A DNA stretch of 6,702 nucleotides, from the NCBI GenBank assembly GCA_029939015.1, contig JAOZTV010000175.1, positions 1 through 6,702 on the forward strand. The letters are read 5' to 3'. The DNA is from Candidatus Aminicenantota bacterium (lineage in GTDB: Bacteria > Acidobacteriota > Aminicenantia > UBA2199). Below the pieces are notes generated by a model, which was given only the letters and a program-made list of their open reading frames with translations, searched no databases and was not told where the DNA came from. The number at the start of each line of letters is the position of its first letter. Position 1 is the stretch's first letter. This document shows, piece after piece, positions 1 through 6,328 of the stretch. Both the position numbers and the translations under genes were made by a program.

Positions 1-749
1 TTCAATTCTATGGCTTTGATGTATTTCATTGCCGTAGCCCACGATGAAATGAGGGCAATTAGAAAACCTGGAAAACCGTCAAGAACACCCATTTTCCATA
101 TATAAAACCTGACAAATGTAATAGGTGGCAATATTATTACTCTTAAATAAAGAAGTTTTTTGCCTTTTTTTACAATATCTTCGGCCTGCATTTTTGAGTA
201 TCGGTTTAATCTTTTAATATGATCGGTGACATCTCTATATGTATAATGTAAAATATCACCATTTAATTCTGAAGAGATTGGACCATCCACAAAAAGTCCT
301 TCGTGAATTCTCCCTTCCCAATGACTCTTGTCTTTTTTAAACAGCCTGATTTTTTTATCTGGATACCAACCGGAATGTTTTATCCATCTACCAAGATAGG
401 AGGTTTTTCGCTTGATTTTATAAGCTGAAAAACCATTGTCCTCCTTGATATCTTTCTTTTTTATATTTAATATTTCCTTTTTTAACTCATCAGAAACTCT
501 TTCGTCTGCATCTAAATTAAGAACCCAGTTATTTTTAGCCTGTTTCATTGCAAAGTTTTTTTGGTCTCCGTAGTTTTTAAATTCATGCTGAATAATAATA
601 GCACCATTTTGTTTTGCAATTTCAACTGTTTTATCCGTTGAATAGGAATCAACAACTATAATTTCATCTGCAATATTCTTACAAGATATCAAGGCGTCTG
701 CCAGTCTATCTTCTTCATTAAATGCTATAATAACTACTGATATTTTCAT
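1..749 (-). CDS. Family 2 glycosyltransferase, WaaE/KdtX (LPS core) type, 3' end cut by window
   Basis: This gene probably transfers a sugar from a nucleotide donor onto the inner core of lipopolysaccharide, or a related envelope glycan, at the cytoplasmic face of the inner membrane. My translation from ATG at 749 gives 249 residues with no stop before the edge. It opens with a GT-A nucleotide-binding fold (SVVIIAFNEEDRL at 4-16 and IIVVDSYSTDKT at 30-41). The metal-binding LDADE follows at 79-83. The WaaE family hallmarks are SGWYPDKKIRLF (126-137), RIHEG (147-151) and HYTY (168-171). A hydrophobic, probably membrane-associated C-terminal part with a GVLDGFPGF stretch (221-229) comes last. 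Family members are usually about 250-260 residues, so only a few residues are missing. An AAGG sequence lies about 11 nt before the start. The gene begins 14 nt after the nucleotidyltransferase stop, so the two are likely co-transcribed. The family call is strong; the exact acceptor sugar is not known. Confidence 0.9.
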   Translation of the reverse strand, partial: MKISVVIIAFNEEDRLADALISCKNIADEIIVVDSYSTDKTVEIAKQNGAIIIQHEFKNYGDQKNFAMKQAKNNWVLNLDADERVSDELKKEILNIKKKDIKEDNGFSAYKIKRKTSYLGRWIKHSGWYPDKKIRLFKKDKSHWEGRIHEGLFVDGPISSELNGDILHYTYRDVTDHIKRLNRYSKMQAEDIVKKGKKLLYLRVIILPPITFVRFYIWKMGVLDGFPGFLIALISSWATAMKYIKAIEL

Positions 750-763
750 GCTATAAAGATACC

Positions 764-1636
764 TTAAAGATTCACTAGTGTCAATTTACCGTCTGTCAAA
801 TATACAATCTTGTTTATTATGCTTAAATTATCTATATGGACATCATCTAATATAATTGAATTTAAAATCATTGAATTACCTGAAATTTTAACCCTATCCC
901 ATATAATTGAATTATTTATTTTTGAATCAATAGAAATATTTGCAGATTTAGAAATTGAATTTTTATTATTACGACCAATATGTTTCGTATATTCAAAGTT
1001 AGATTTATAATATGACTTTGGATCTCCAAGTTCAAGCCATATATCATTATAATCAAGCACTCTTATATCAAAGTTATTTTTTTTTAAACTTGAAAAAAAA
1101 CTTTTATCTTTAAAACTTTTAAGGATTTTAGTTTTAAATATTGCAACACTGGCATACATTTTTCCTTGAGTGAACTCTTCTGCTTTTCCAACAAATTTAT
1201 CACCATCAATGATTAGTTTCGGGTAATTATTATCTAAATCTTGTCTTGTAAGCAATACACCATCTGCATCTATCTTTTTAATTTTACTGAGTAGAGCATT
1301 AATCGGGATTTCAAGAAACACATCTCCGTTAATAATAAGTGTATAATCATCAGTATTATTATAGGCTTTACTTAAAACTCTACTTCCACTCAGGTTTTCT
1401 TCAAATAAATAATTTATTTCCAAATTTGATTCTTTTGGAACTGATTTTTTTAGTTCTTCCGGCAAATAATGTAAATTAATATATCCCTTATTTATTACAC
1501 TATCTTCTAACTGGTTTAATATTAACTTTATTAAAGGTTTAGCATTTAACTGAAATGCAGGTTTAGGTTTAAAAAGTGAAAGCGGTTTTGCTCTTAATCC
1601 ATAGCCACCAGCTAGGATAAAAAAACTAATATTCAC
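764..1636 (-). CDS. Sugar-phosphate nucleotidyltransferase with short C-terminal hexapeptide-type tail
   Basis: This protein probably makes an NDP-sugar from an NTP and a sugar 1-phosphate in the cytoplasm, feeding glycan synthesis. It is 290 residues long and starts at GTG (1636). The N-terminal nucleotide-binding signature LAGGYGLR is at 8-15, followed by the KPKP lysine motif at 23-26. The metal-binding aspartate is in INGD (102-105). The second acidic site reads WLELG (200-204), where the family usually has W-x-D-x-G, so Glu replaces Asp. Residues about 228-275 are rich in short Ile/Asn/Ser/Asp periodic units (SANISIDSKI, NSIILDD), suggesting two or three turns of left-handed beta helix. 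The family resembles mannose-1-phosphate guanylyltransferase and glucose-1-phosphate thymidylyltransferase-like enzymes; I cannot assign the sugar or base. The start overlaps the upstream polyprenyl synthase by 11 nt, which favours translational coupling. The next gene downstream is a glycosyltransferase, a plausible user of the product. Confidence 0.87.
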   Translation of the reverse strand: MNISFFILAGGYGLRAKPLSLFKPKPAFQLNAKPLIKLILNQLEDSVINKGYINLHYLPEELKKSVPKESNLEINYLFEENLSGSRVLSKAYNNTDDYTLIINGDVFLEIPINALLSKIKKIDADGVLLTRQDLDNNYPKLIIDGDKFVGKAEEFTQGKMYASVAIFKTKILKSFKDKSFFSSLKKNNFDIRVLDYNDIWLELGDPKSYYKSNFEYTKHIGRNNKNSISKSANISIDSKINNSIIWDRVKISGNSMILNSIILDDVHIDNLSIINKIVYLTDGKLTLVNL

Positions 1637-2567
1637 GGTCTTTAATAAAATGAAGAATTTTCAATAAAATTGTTCTACATTTTGAGTCTTCAAACTCATT
1701 TAAAAAAAAAAGGCATTTCTCATAATAATTATTAATAATTTCCAATGATTTTTCTTTGATTTTTTTATCTTCAAATACTTTAATCAGTTCATTTTTATCC
1801 CATGTTAAAAAATCAATTTTTTTATCTTCTTCAATTTCTTTAAGAAGTAGTATGTAGGGAAGAGTTATTTTTCCTTCTTTAAGATCATTAAACTGTTCTT
1901 TACCTGATTTATCTGAGAAAATATCTAAAATATCATCTGAAATCTGAAACATTGCTCCAAAATTCAATCCAAATTCATAAAATTTTTTATTTGTTTCTAA
2001 ATCATCATTTCTCAATACTGATACCATCTGAGAAACAGCACCAAATAAAGCGGCTGTCTTTCTAGAGATAATCTTTGTATAAATTTCCTCTGTTGTATTA
2101 TAGTTAAATGTATTGCCTGCCTCTATAATCTGACCCTCTACCATTGCCCTAACAGCATTAAGCATAACATTTAATAATTTTTTCTCCTCCATTTTTTCCA
2201 TTATCATCAAGGAGTTTATAAATAAGAAATCTCCGCCAAGTACAGATACATGGTTTCCAAAATGGGCATTGAGCGTTTTGTCGCCTCGCCTGAGATCCGA
2301 ATTGTCAATTATATCATCATGTACCAAACTTGAAAGATGAAAAATTTCAATCGAAGCTGCAATATCCGGCAGTTTTTCTGTGGAGATATTACACATTTCT
2401 GCAAGAATAAATAAAAGTGTTGACCTGATTTTTTTCCCTTTCAAAATTGGAGTAAAACTATTCATTTCTTCAATTAAATCTATACTACTATGTATTGAGT
2501 TTTCAATGATTTTATCAGTTTTATCCAATAATTCTTTTACAGGTTCTTGTATTATATCAAAATTCAT
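1626..2567 (-). CDS. Long-chain trans-polyprenyl diphosphate synthase
   Basis: This enzyme adds successive isopentenyl diphosphates to an allylic diphosphate, making an all-trans prenyl chain, most likely the side chain of a respiratory quinone. From ATG at 2567 it is 313 residues, the usual size for the family. The substrate-binding GKKIR is at 44-48. The first aspartate-rich motif DDIID is at 84-88 and is followed by LRRG (92-95). The second, DDILD, is at 211-215, with GKITLP at 232-237. The first motif has the short DDxxD spacing, and the residues four and five positions before it are both Ser. Short-chain farnesyl synthases carry a bulky aromatic there, so a long product (about C35 or more) is inferred. 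In-frame starts further upstream (TTG 2612, ATG 2582) would put the promoter inside the gene and add an atypical tail, so ATG 2567 is preferred, although no clear Shine-Dalgarno precedes it. The protein appears soluble. It is the first gene of the leftward operon. Confidence 0.93.
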   Translation of the reverse strand: MNFDIIQEPVKELLDKTDKIIENSIHSSIDLIEEMNSFTPILKGKKIRSTLLFILAEMCNISTEKLPDIAASIEIFHLSSLVHDDIIDNSDLRRGDKTLNAHFGNHVSVLGGDFLFINSLMIMEKMEEKKLLNVMLNAVRAMVEGQIIEAGNTFNYNTTEEIYTKIISRKTAALFGAVSQMVSVLRNDDLETNKKFYEFGLNFGAMFQISDDILDIFSDKSGKEQFNDLKEGKITLPYILLLKEIEEDKKIDFLTWDKNELIKVFEDKKIKEKSLEIINNYYEKCLFFLNEFEDSKCRTILLKILHFIKDREY

Positions 2568-2583
2568 TATGTATTTTATCATC

Positions 2584-2612
2584 AATATAAAATATTTGCA
2601 ATTTTTTAACAA
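2584..2612 (-). promoter_or_regulatory. Candidate sigma-70 type promoter for the leftward operon
   Basis: On the minus strand TTGTTA (2612-2607) is followed by a 17-nt spacer and TATATT (2589-2584). Transcription would begin near 2577, about 10 nt before the polyprenyl synthase ATG. An alternative pair, TTGCAA and TAAAAT with 17-nt spacing a little further on, would give an almost leaderless message. The region is very AT-rich, so chance matches are likely. Confidence 0.4.
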
Positions 2613-2623
2613 TACCTAAATCT

Positions 2624-2639
2624 TGGCATACTTTTTGCA
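2624..2639 (+). promoter_or_regulatory. Sigma-54 (-24/-12) promoter for the propeller-barrel operon
   Basis: The sequence TTGGCAT-ACTT-TTTGCAT matches the RpoN consensus TGGCAC-N5-TTGC at all but one position (T for C in the -24 element). The GG at 2625-2626 and the GC at 2637-2638 are exactly 12 nt apart, as RpoN requires. Transcription is predicted to start near 2650, giving a leader of about 30 nt with a good ribosome binding site before ATG 2680. Sigma-54 promoters need an activator ATPase, whose binding site would be expected 80-200 bp upstream, inside the polyprenyl synthase gene. I could not identify such a site by eye. Confidence 0.72.
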
Positions 2640-2666
2640 TATTTATTTTTTTAGAGTTATACTAAA

Positions 2667-2673
2667 GAGGGAG
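2667..2673 (+). promoter_or_regulatory. Ribosome binding site fixing the propeller-protein start
   Basis: A purine-rich GAGGGAG lies 6 nt before ATG 2680, the only well-placed Shine-Dalgarno in this leader. It decides the start: an in-frame TTG at 2623 would put the sigma-54 element inside the coding region and place 19 residues in front of a normal signal peptide. Confidence 0.85.
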
Positions 2674-2679
2674 ATTGAA

Positions 2680-5403
2680 ATGAGAAAATTATATATAGTT
2701 TATTTATTATCATTATTTATATTATTGATGAGTATTAATGGTTTTTCTAATATACATAATAAACTACCGGTAATTTCCTTAAAAAAAGGGGCAAGTCTCC
2801 TAAAAAGCAGTCCTATTGCCTTTATTGAAAATAAGGGACAGATAAACAAAAAGGTAATTTACTATGTCAAAACAGGAAACTATACTATCTGGATAAAAAA
2901 ACAAGGATTAGTCTTTGATATAAAAAGTAAAGATCTTACAAAAAGATCTGTCATAAAAATGACTTTCTTAACTGTCAATAATGAAGTAGAAATAATTTCT
3001 GGAAAATCAATTAATGGAAAAACAAATATTTTTAAAGGGAAAAACAAAAAAGATTGGGTTAAAAACATTAAGTCTTTTGAAACTATTACTTATAAAAACA
3101 TCTATAAAGGAATTGATTTAAAAATTTATAGTACTAACGATGGGAAAATTGAATATGATTGGATTATTGGTAAAAGGGCAAAACCATCAGATATAAAAAT
3201 TAAAATTGAAGGCTCTGAAAATATTTTTATTGAAAAATCAGGGACATTAAACATCAACCATTCTTTTGGTATATATAAACATAGAATACCTATGAGTTTT
3301 CAAACAATTAATAACATTATAAAAAAAGTTGAATCACATTTCTATAAAATCAACAAAAATACTTATGGAATAAAAACAGGCAAATATAACCCAAAATATA
3401 AATTAACTATTGATCCAATAATTGAGCAGAAATATTCAACATATATCGGAGGTAGTAATTTTGATTCTGTAAAATCAATTGCCGTTGATAATAGTGGATA
3501 CGTATATATAACCGGTATAACTGGAAGTACAAATTTTCCTACCACTACTGGAGTTTATGACACAAGCAAGGGTGACGGAGAATATGATATTTTTGTTTCA
3601 AAATTTTCAACTACCGGCAAAACATTAATATATTCAACTTATGTTGGTGGTTGCTGTAGAGATTATGCAACTTCTATTGCTATTGATGTTGGAGGCTATG
3701 CCTATATTACAGGATATACTGAGAGCGAAGACTTCCCTGTAACTGATAGTTATCAACAAATATATGCTGGTGGAAAAACCGATGCAATTATTGTTAAACT
3801 CGGCATAGATGGCACAAGTTTAGAATATTCAACCTTTCTGGGAGGTTGTGATGATGATTATGGAATGGGTATTGCTACGGATAGTGATGCAAATTTTTGT
3901 TCAGATAATGAAGGAAGTGCTTATGTGACCGGATATACCAATGGGACAGATTTTCCTGTTTCTGAAACAAGCTACCAAAGTACGAATGGTGGAGGAATAG
4001 ATGCCTTTGTAACAAAACTCTCCGATGATGGAAGTAGCCTCACCTATTCAACTTATGTTGGAGGCACTCTTAATGATTATGGAATAGCTATTGCAGCAGA
4101 TTGTTGTGGAGAAGCAAGTATATCAGGTAATACAGAAAGCAGTGATTTTCCAACAAGCAGTGCATTTCAGAGTGCGAATGGTGGTGAGTCCGATGTCTTT
4201 ATAACAAAATTTTCTTCAACTGGAGACTCTTTAATATTCTCATCATATCTTGGTGGCAGTAGCAACGAAACCGCTTCTTCAATAATAATGTGTATGAATT
4301 GTTGTGGTTATACTTATGTTGCAGGCAGTACTTCAAGCATAGATTATCCAACTATATTGCCATTTCAAAATATTTATGGAGGAGGATATTCAGATGGTTT
4401 TATTGCAATGATTACAAAAACCGGAACACTGACTTATTCAACATATTTTGGAGGAGAAGGAAGAGATATTATAAATGGTATAGCCCTGGACAGCAGTAGA
4501 AATATTTTCATAATAGGTAATACAGACAGCAATGATATTCCAGTTTTAAATGCTTTTGCAAATAATCTTTCAAGTACAAAAAATGATGCATTTATTTCAA
4601 TGTTGTCTCAATCAGGCTCAAACTTATTATTTTCTTCATATTATGGTGGTACAGACCATGACATTCCATCTGGAATAGCAATTGGATGTTGTGGCGGTAT
4701 TTATCTTGCAGGCGAGACAGAAAGTTCAGATCTGCCATTATTAAATACATTTCAATCAACCTTTAGTGGAGGTGGCAGAGATGGTTTTGTGTCAAAATTC
4801 TTCTTTTTACCCGAGGATAAAGTAAACATTATATATCCAAATGGAACAGAAATACTTGAGATAGGTAATACATATAGCATTACATGGGAATCTTCTGCAC
4901 TAAATAGAGAAATAAATATAGAACTATACTCAGATGGAATATTTCATTCAGTAATTGGAAAAACAAATATGGGAAATAATTCCTATTCATGGCAGATACC
5001 ATCTTCAATTGAAATTAATAATAAATACAAAATCAGAATTTATTCAGATGCAACTGAAGACTTTTCTGACTTTAGTTTTAGCATTGTTGATACATCACCT
5101 ACCGTTTCAATTGAAGCAATAAGAAAAAAAGAATATTTCTGGATTGTTGAAAAAGAATATGCTGAGATTAAAATAATAGTTGAAAATGCCGCCTCATCAA
5201 TAATTGCAAAATATCATATTTACCGAAGAGAAACAAGTGGAACCTATGAAGTAATAAAAAAATTAACAAAATCTGAATTAGAAATGGGTAATTTTATTTT
5301 TAATGACAAATATATAAACAAAGACAAAAATTATAAGTATAAAATTATCGCTTACGATGGAAATAATATTGAGATTGGCGTATCTAATGAAGTTTCAATT
5401 TAA
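2680..5403 (+). CDS. Exported SBBP seven-bladed beta-propeller protein with Kre9/KNH-like and Fn3-like C-terminal domains
   Basis: This is a 907-residue secreted or surface protein of unknown function, probably an adhesion, scaffold or ligand-binding protein. Residues 1-23 form a signal peptide (MRK, a long hydrophobic core, then GFS). Residues about 45-247 match the DUF7948-type domain that precedes SBBP propellers, including the FIENKGQ signature at 48-54. Seven repeats follow, each opening with a Y/F-S-T/S-Y/F-x-GG motif, at 252, 318, 383, 456, 520, 586 and 651. Each also carries a Y/I-x-x-G turn and an F-x-x-K/M strand, which makes one complete seven-bladed propeller ending near 709. Residues about 713-803 look like the Ser-Thr-rich/Kre9-KNH beta domain (YPNGTEILEIGNTYSITW at 719-736). 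Residues about 808-907 look Fn3-like. All 11 cysteines lie in the propeller, mostly as adjacent pairs. No membrane anchor or sorting signal is visible at the C-terminus. A sigma-54 promoter lies upstream, and the stop overlaps the next start. Confidence 0.9.
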   Translation: MRKLYIVYLLSLFILLMSINGFSNIHNKLPVISLKKGASLLKSSPIAFIENKGQINKKVIYYVKTGNYTIWIKKQGLVFDIKSKDLTKRSVIKMTFLTVNNEVEIISGKSINGKTNIFKGKNKKDWVKNIKSFETITYKNIYKGIDLKIYSTNDGKIEYDWIIGKRAKPSDIKIKIEGSENIFIEKSGTLNINHSFGIYKHRIPMSFQTINNIIKKVESHFYKINKNTYGIKTGKYNPKYKLTIDPIIEQKYSTYIGGSNFDSVKSIAVDNSGYVYITGITGSTNFPTTTGVYDTSKGDGEYDIFVSKFSTTGKTLIYSTYVGGCCRDYATSIAIDVGGYAYITGYTESEDFPVTDSYQQIYAGGKTDAIIVKLGIDGTSLEYSTFLGGCDDDYGMGIATDSDANFCSDNEGSAYVTGYTNGTDFPVSETSYQSTNGGGIDAFVTKLSDDGSSLTYSTYVGGTLNDYGIAIAADCCGEASISGNTESSDFPTSSAFQSANGGESDVFITKFSSTGDSLIFSSYLGGSSNETASSIIMCMNCCGYTYVAGSTSSIDYPTILPFQNIYGGGYSDGFIAMITKTGTLTYSTYFGGEGRDIINGIALDSSRNIFIIGNTDSNDIPVLNAFANNLSSTKNDAFISMLSQSGSNLLFSSYYGGTDHDIPSGIAIGCCGGIYLAGETESSDLPLLNTFQSTFSGGGRDGFVSKFFFLPEDKVNIIYPNGTEILEIGNTYSITWESSALNREINIELYSDGIFHSVIGKTNMGNNSYSWQIPSSIEINNKYKIRIYSDATEDFSDFSFSIVDTSPTVSIEAIRKKEYFWIVEKEYAEIKIIVENAASSIIAKYHIYRRETSGTYEVIKKLTKSELEMGNFIFNDKYINKDKNYKYKIIAYDGNNIEIGVSNEVSI
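3433..4806 (+). repeat. Seven tandem SBBP propeller blades (protein-level repeat)
   Basis: The blades begin at residues 252, 318, 383, 456, 520, 586 and 651 of the propeller protein, with a period of 64-66 residues (about 195 nt). The third blade is the exception at 73 residues. It carries an extra acidic loop near residues 401-411 with the pattern D-x-D-x-N and a cysteine (C407). Cysteine pairs occupy the same turn in blades 4 (C475-C476), 5 (C541-C542, plus C538) and 7 (C670-C671). They are encoded each time by TGTTGTGG. Blade 2 has a pair (C325-C326) in a different loop, just after its opening GG. The blades are diverged at DNA level, so this is an old duplication. Confidence 0.88.
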
Positions 5404-5987
5404 TGGATTTTAATATGAAGAGAATTATAATAACTATTTTATTCCTGCTGATGTTCACTCAAATTGGATTTTCTAAAAGACTTTTATGGACTAGTCTTTC
5501 TGCAAATATTTTTTCTCATAATGATAAAAATTATAAAGAATTTTATGGAAATTTTCTTATTGCTCCGGAAGCTAAAATAAGCATTGATGTTTTTTCCGGT
5601 ATTTTTCTTTGGACTAGCGTCCTCTATGTTCCTGCAACCTGGGAGTCTGTCGAGTATAATATTAAAGCTGAATCCAAGCAACTATTCCTGTCACTTGGTT
5701 TTGGAGATCAGATGCATTTTTCTGAAAACATTAAGGGTGTTTTTGAGCTTGGACTGATGTATATGATTTTTAAAGAAGAGGTTGATGAAGATTCTATGTC
5801 AGGCTCTGATCTTGGTTTCATAATTAGTACAGGATTGAATTATAGATTAGCAAAAAACATCCATCTCTCCGGTACAATATCATATTTGAAAGGAGCCTCA
5901 TCAATAGGAGACAAGGAAATAAAACTGGGTGGACTTAAGGCATCCATAGGAATCGAACTAACATTATTTAATAAAAAAGAAGAGTGA
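5403..5987 (+). CDS. Small exported protein, predicted outer-membrane beta-barrel
   Basis: I do not recognise a named family. The 194-residue product begins with a signal peptide (KRIIITILFLLMFTQIGFS, cut predicted near residue 24). The rest alternates polar and hydrophobic or aromatic residues in segments that look like transmembrane beta strands: about 27-36, 48-62, 65-76, 92-100, 112-122, 136-148, 152-162 and 175-190. These are separated by charged turns such as DEDSMSGSD (128-136). Size and pattern fit an eight-stranded OmpX/OmpA-like barrel, but the last strand (SIGIELTLF) is followed by NKKEE rather than ending in an aromatic residue. The ATG at 5403 shares its A with the TAA of the propeller gene, so translation is probably coupled. 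ATG 5415, four codons in, gives a more usual MKR start and is an alternative. A role in anchoring or exporting the propeller protein is inference from position only. Confidence 0.72.
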   Translation: MDFNMKRIIITILFLLMFTQIGFSKRLLWTSLSANIFSHNDKNYKEFYGNFLIAPEAKISIDVFSGIFLWTSVLYVPATWESVEYNIKAESKQLFLSLGFGDQMHFSENIKGVFELGLMYMIFKEEVDEDSMSGSDLGFIISTGLNYRLAKNIHLSGTISYLKGASSIGDKEIKLGGLKASIGIELTLFNKKEE

Positions 5988-5993
5988 CTTGGT

Positions 5994-6026
5994 AATGATT
6001 TTTTTTGTTGAAAAAAAAGCATTTTT
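5994..6026 (+). terminator. Weak A/T-rich intrinsic terminator after the barrel gene
   Basis: AATG-A-TTTTTTTT (5994-6006), a GTTG loop (6007-6010) and AAAAAAAA-G-CATT (6011-6023) form a 12-pair stem with one A/G mismatch, followed by three more T. It starts 7 nt after the stop codon. The stem has only one G-C pair, so it may terminate inefficiently and let some transcription through into vapBC. Confidence 0.45.
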
Positions 6027-6036
6027 AGCGTATATA
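6008..6036 (+). promoter_or_regulatory. Candidate sigma-70 promoter of vapBC
   Basis: TTGAAA (6008-6013) is followed by a 17-nt spacer and TATATA (6031-6036). Transcription would start near 6043, about 30 nt before the vapB ATG. The -35 box lies in the loop and descending arm of the terminator hairpin, so the end of one operon and the promoter of the next share DNA. Confidence 0.5.
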
Positions 6037-6044
6037 TTATATAC
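6030..6044 (+). promoter_or_regulatory. Palindromic candidate VapB operator
   Basis: GTATATA-T-TATATAC is a perfect 7-bp inverted repeat around one central T. It covers the -10 box and the predicted start of the vapBC message. VapB antitoxins, alone or with VapC, bind such palindromes and repress their own operon. Further alternating TA sequence (6045-6055) follows and may hold a second, imperfect site. The low sequence complexity limits confidence. Confidence 0.5.
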
Positions 6045-6063
6045 ATATATATATATTGTGTAC

Positions 6064-6070
6064 GGAGGAA
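6064..6070 (+). promoter_or_regulatory. Strong ribosome binding site of vapB
   Basis: GGAGGAA lies with GGAGG ending 5 nt before ATG 6074, close to the ideal Shine-Dalgarno. It rules out the in-frame TTG at 6056, which lies upstream of it. Confidence 0.88.
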
Positions 6071-6073
6071 GAT

Positions 6074-6328
6074 ATGCCATTAAGTATAAGAAATGATTAT
6101 GCTGAGAAACTTGCAAGAGATAGTGCAAAAAGAAGTGGAAAAAGTATTACACAGGTAATTATTAACGCTCTTGAAGACTATCTTATAAGAATAAAAGGAA
6201 ACAGTAGGCTTTATGATATTGAAAAAGAAATTCTTTCAATTTCTAATAGATGCAGAAACCTACCTGAATTAGATAAAAGAACAGCTAATGAAATTCTTGG
6301 ATATAATAGTATTGGAGTAGCTGAATAA
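6074..6328 (+). CDS. vapB: VapB-type antitoxin (PSK transcription factor family)
   Basis: This 84-residue protein is expected to neutralise the VapC RNase made from the next gene and to repress the operon. The N-terminal part (MPLSIRNDYAEKLARDSAKR, then SGKSITQVIINALEDYL at 21-37) fits the beta-strand plus two helices of the Rv0623-like, PSK_trans_fac (PF07704) antitoxins, which dimerise to bind DNA. The C-terminal part (about 45-84) should wrap the toxin. It ends with PELDKRTANEILGYNSIG (64-81), close to the family's typical LD-x-R-(S/T)-x-x-E-ILGYD-x-x-G tail. Length is normal for the family. The stop TAA shares its last A with the vapC ATG. This ordering and overlap is the usual antitoxin-first layout, coupling toxin translation to antitoxin translation. 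Confidence 0.93.
   Translation: MPLSIRNDYAEKLARDSAKRSGKSITQVIINALEDYLIRIKGNSRLYDIEKEILSISNRCRNLPELDKRTANEILGYNSIGVAE

Noticed and set aside
810..1010. Open frame on the plus strand opposite the nucleotidyltransferase
   Set aside because: It mirrors the repetitive hexapeptide-like coding on the other strand and has no ribosome binding site or homology signal.
2568..2612. TTG at 2612 or ATG at 2582 as start of the polyprenyl synthase
   Set aside because: The added residues are not typical of the family and no ribosome binding site supports either. The stretch contains the best leftward promoter match.
2623..2679. An upstream TTG that extends the propeller gene by 19 codons
   Set aside because: It has no ribosome binding site, it lies within the sigma-54 element, and it would put a hydrophobic tail before a normal signal peptide. 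ATG 2680 has a good Shine-Dalgarno.
3433..4806. Repeated segments as a CRISPR-like or mobile DNA repeat
   Set aside because: The repeat is at protein level, in frame, with diverged DNA and a 65-residue period typical of propeller blades.
6030..6058. Alternating TA run as a replication origin or attachment site
   Set aside because: There are no DnaA boxes, iterons or integrase nearby. Its position directly before vapB fits promoter and operator better.
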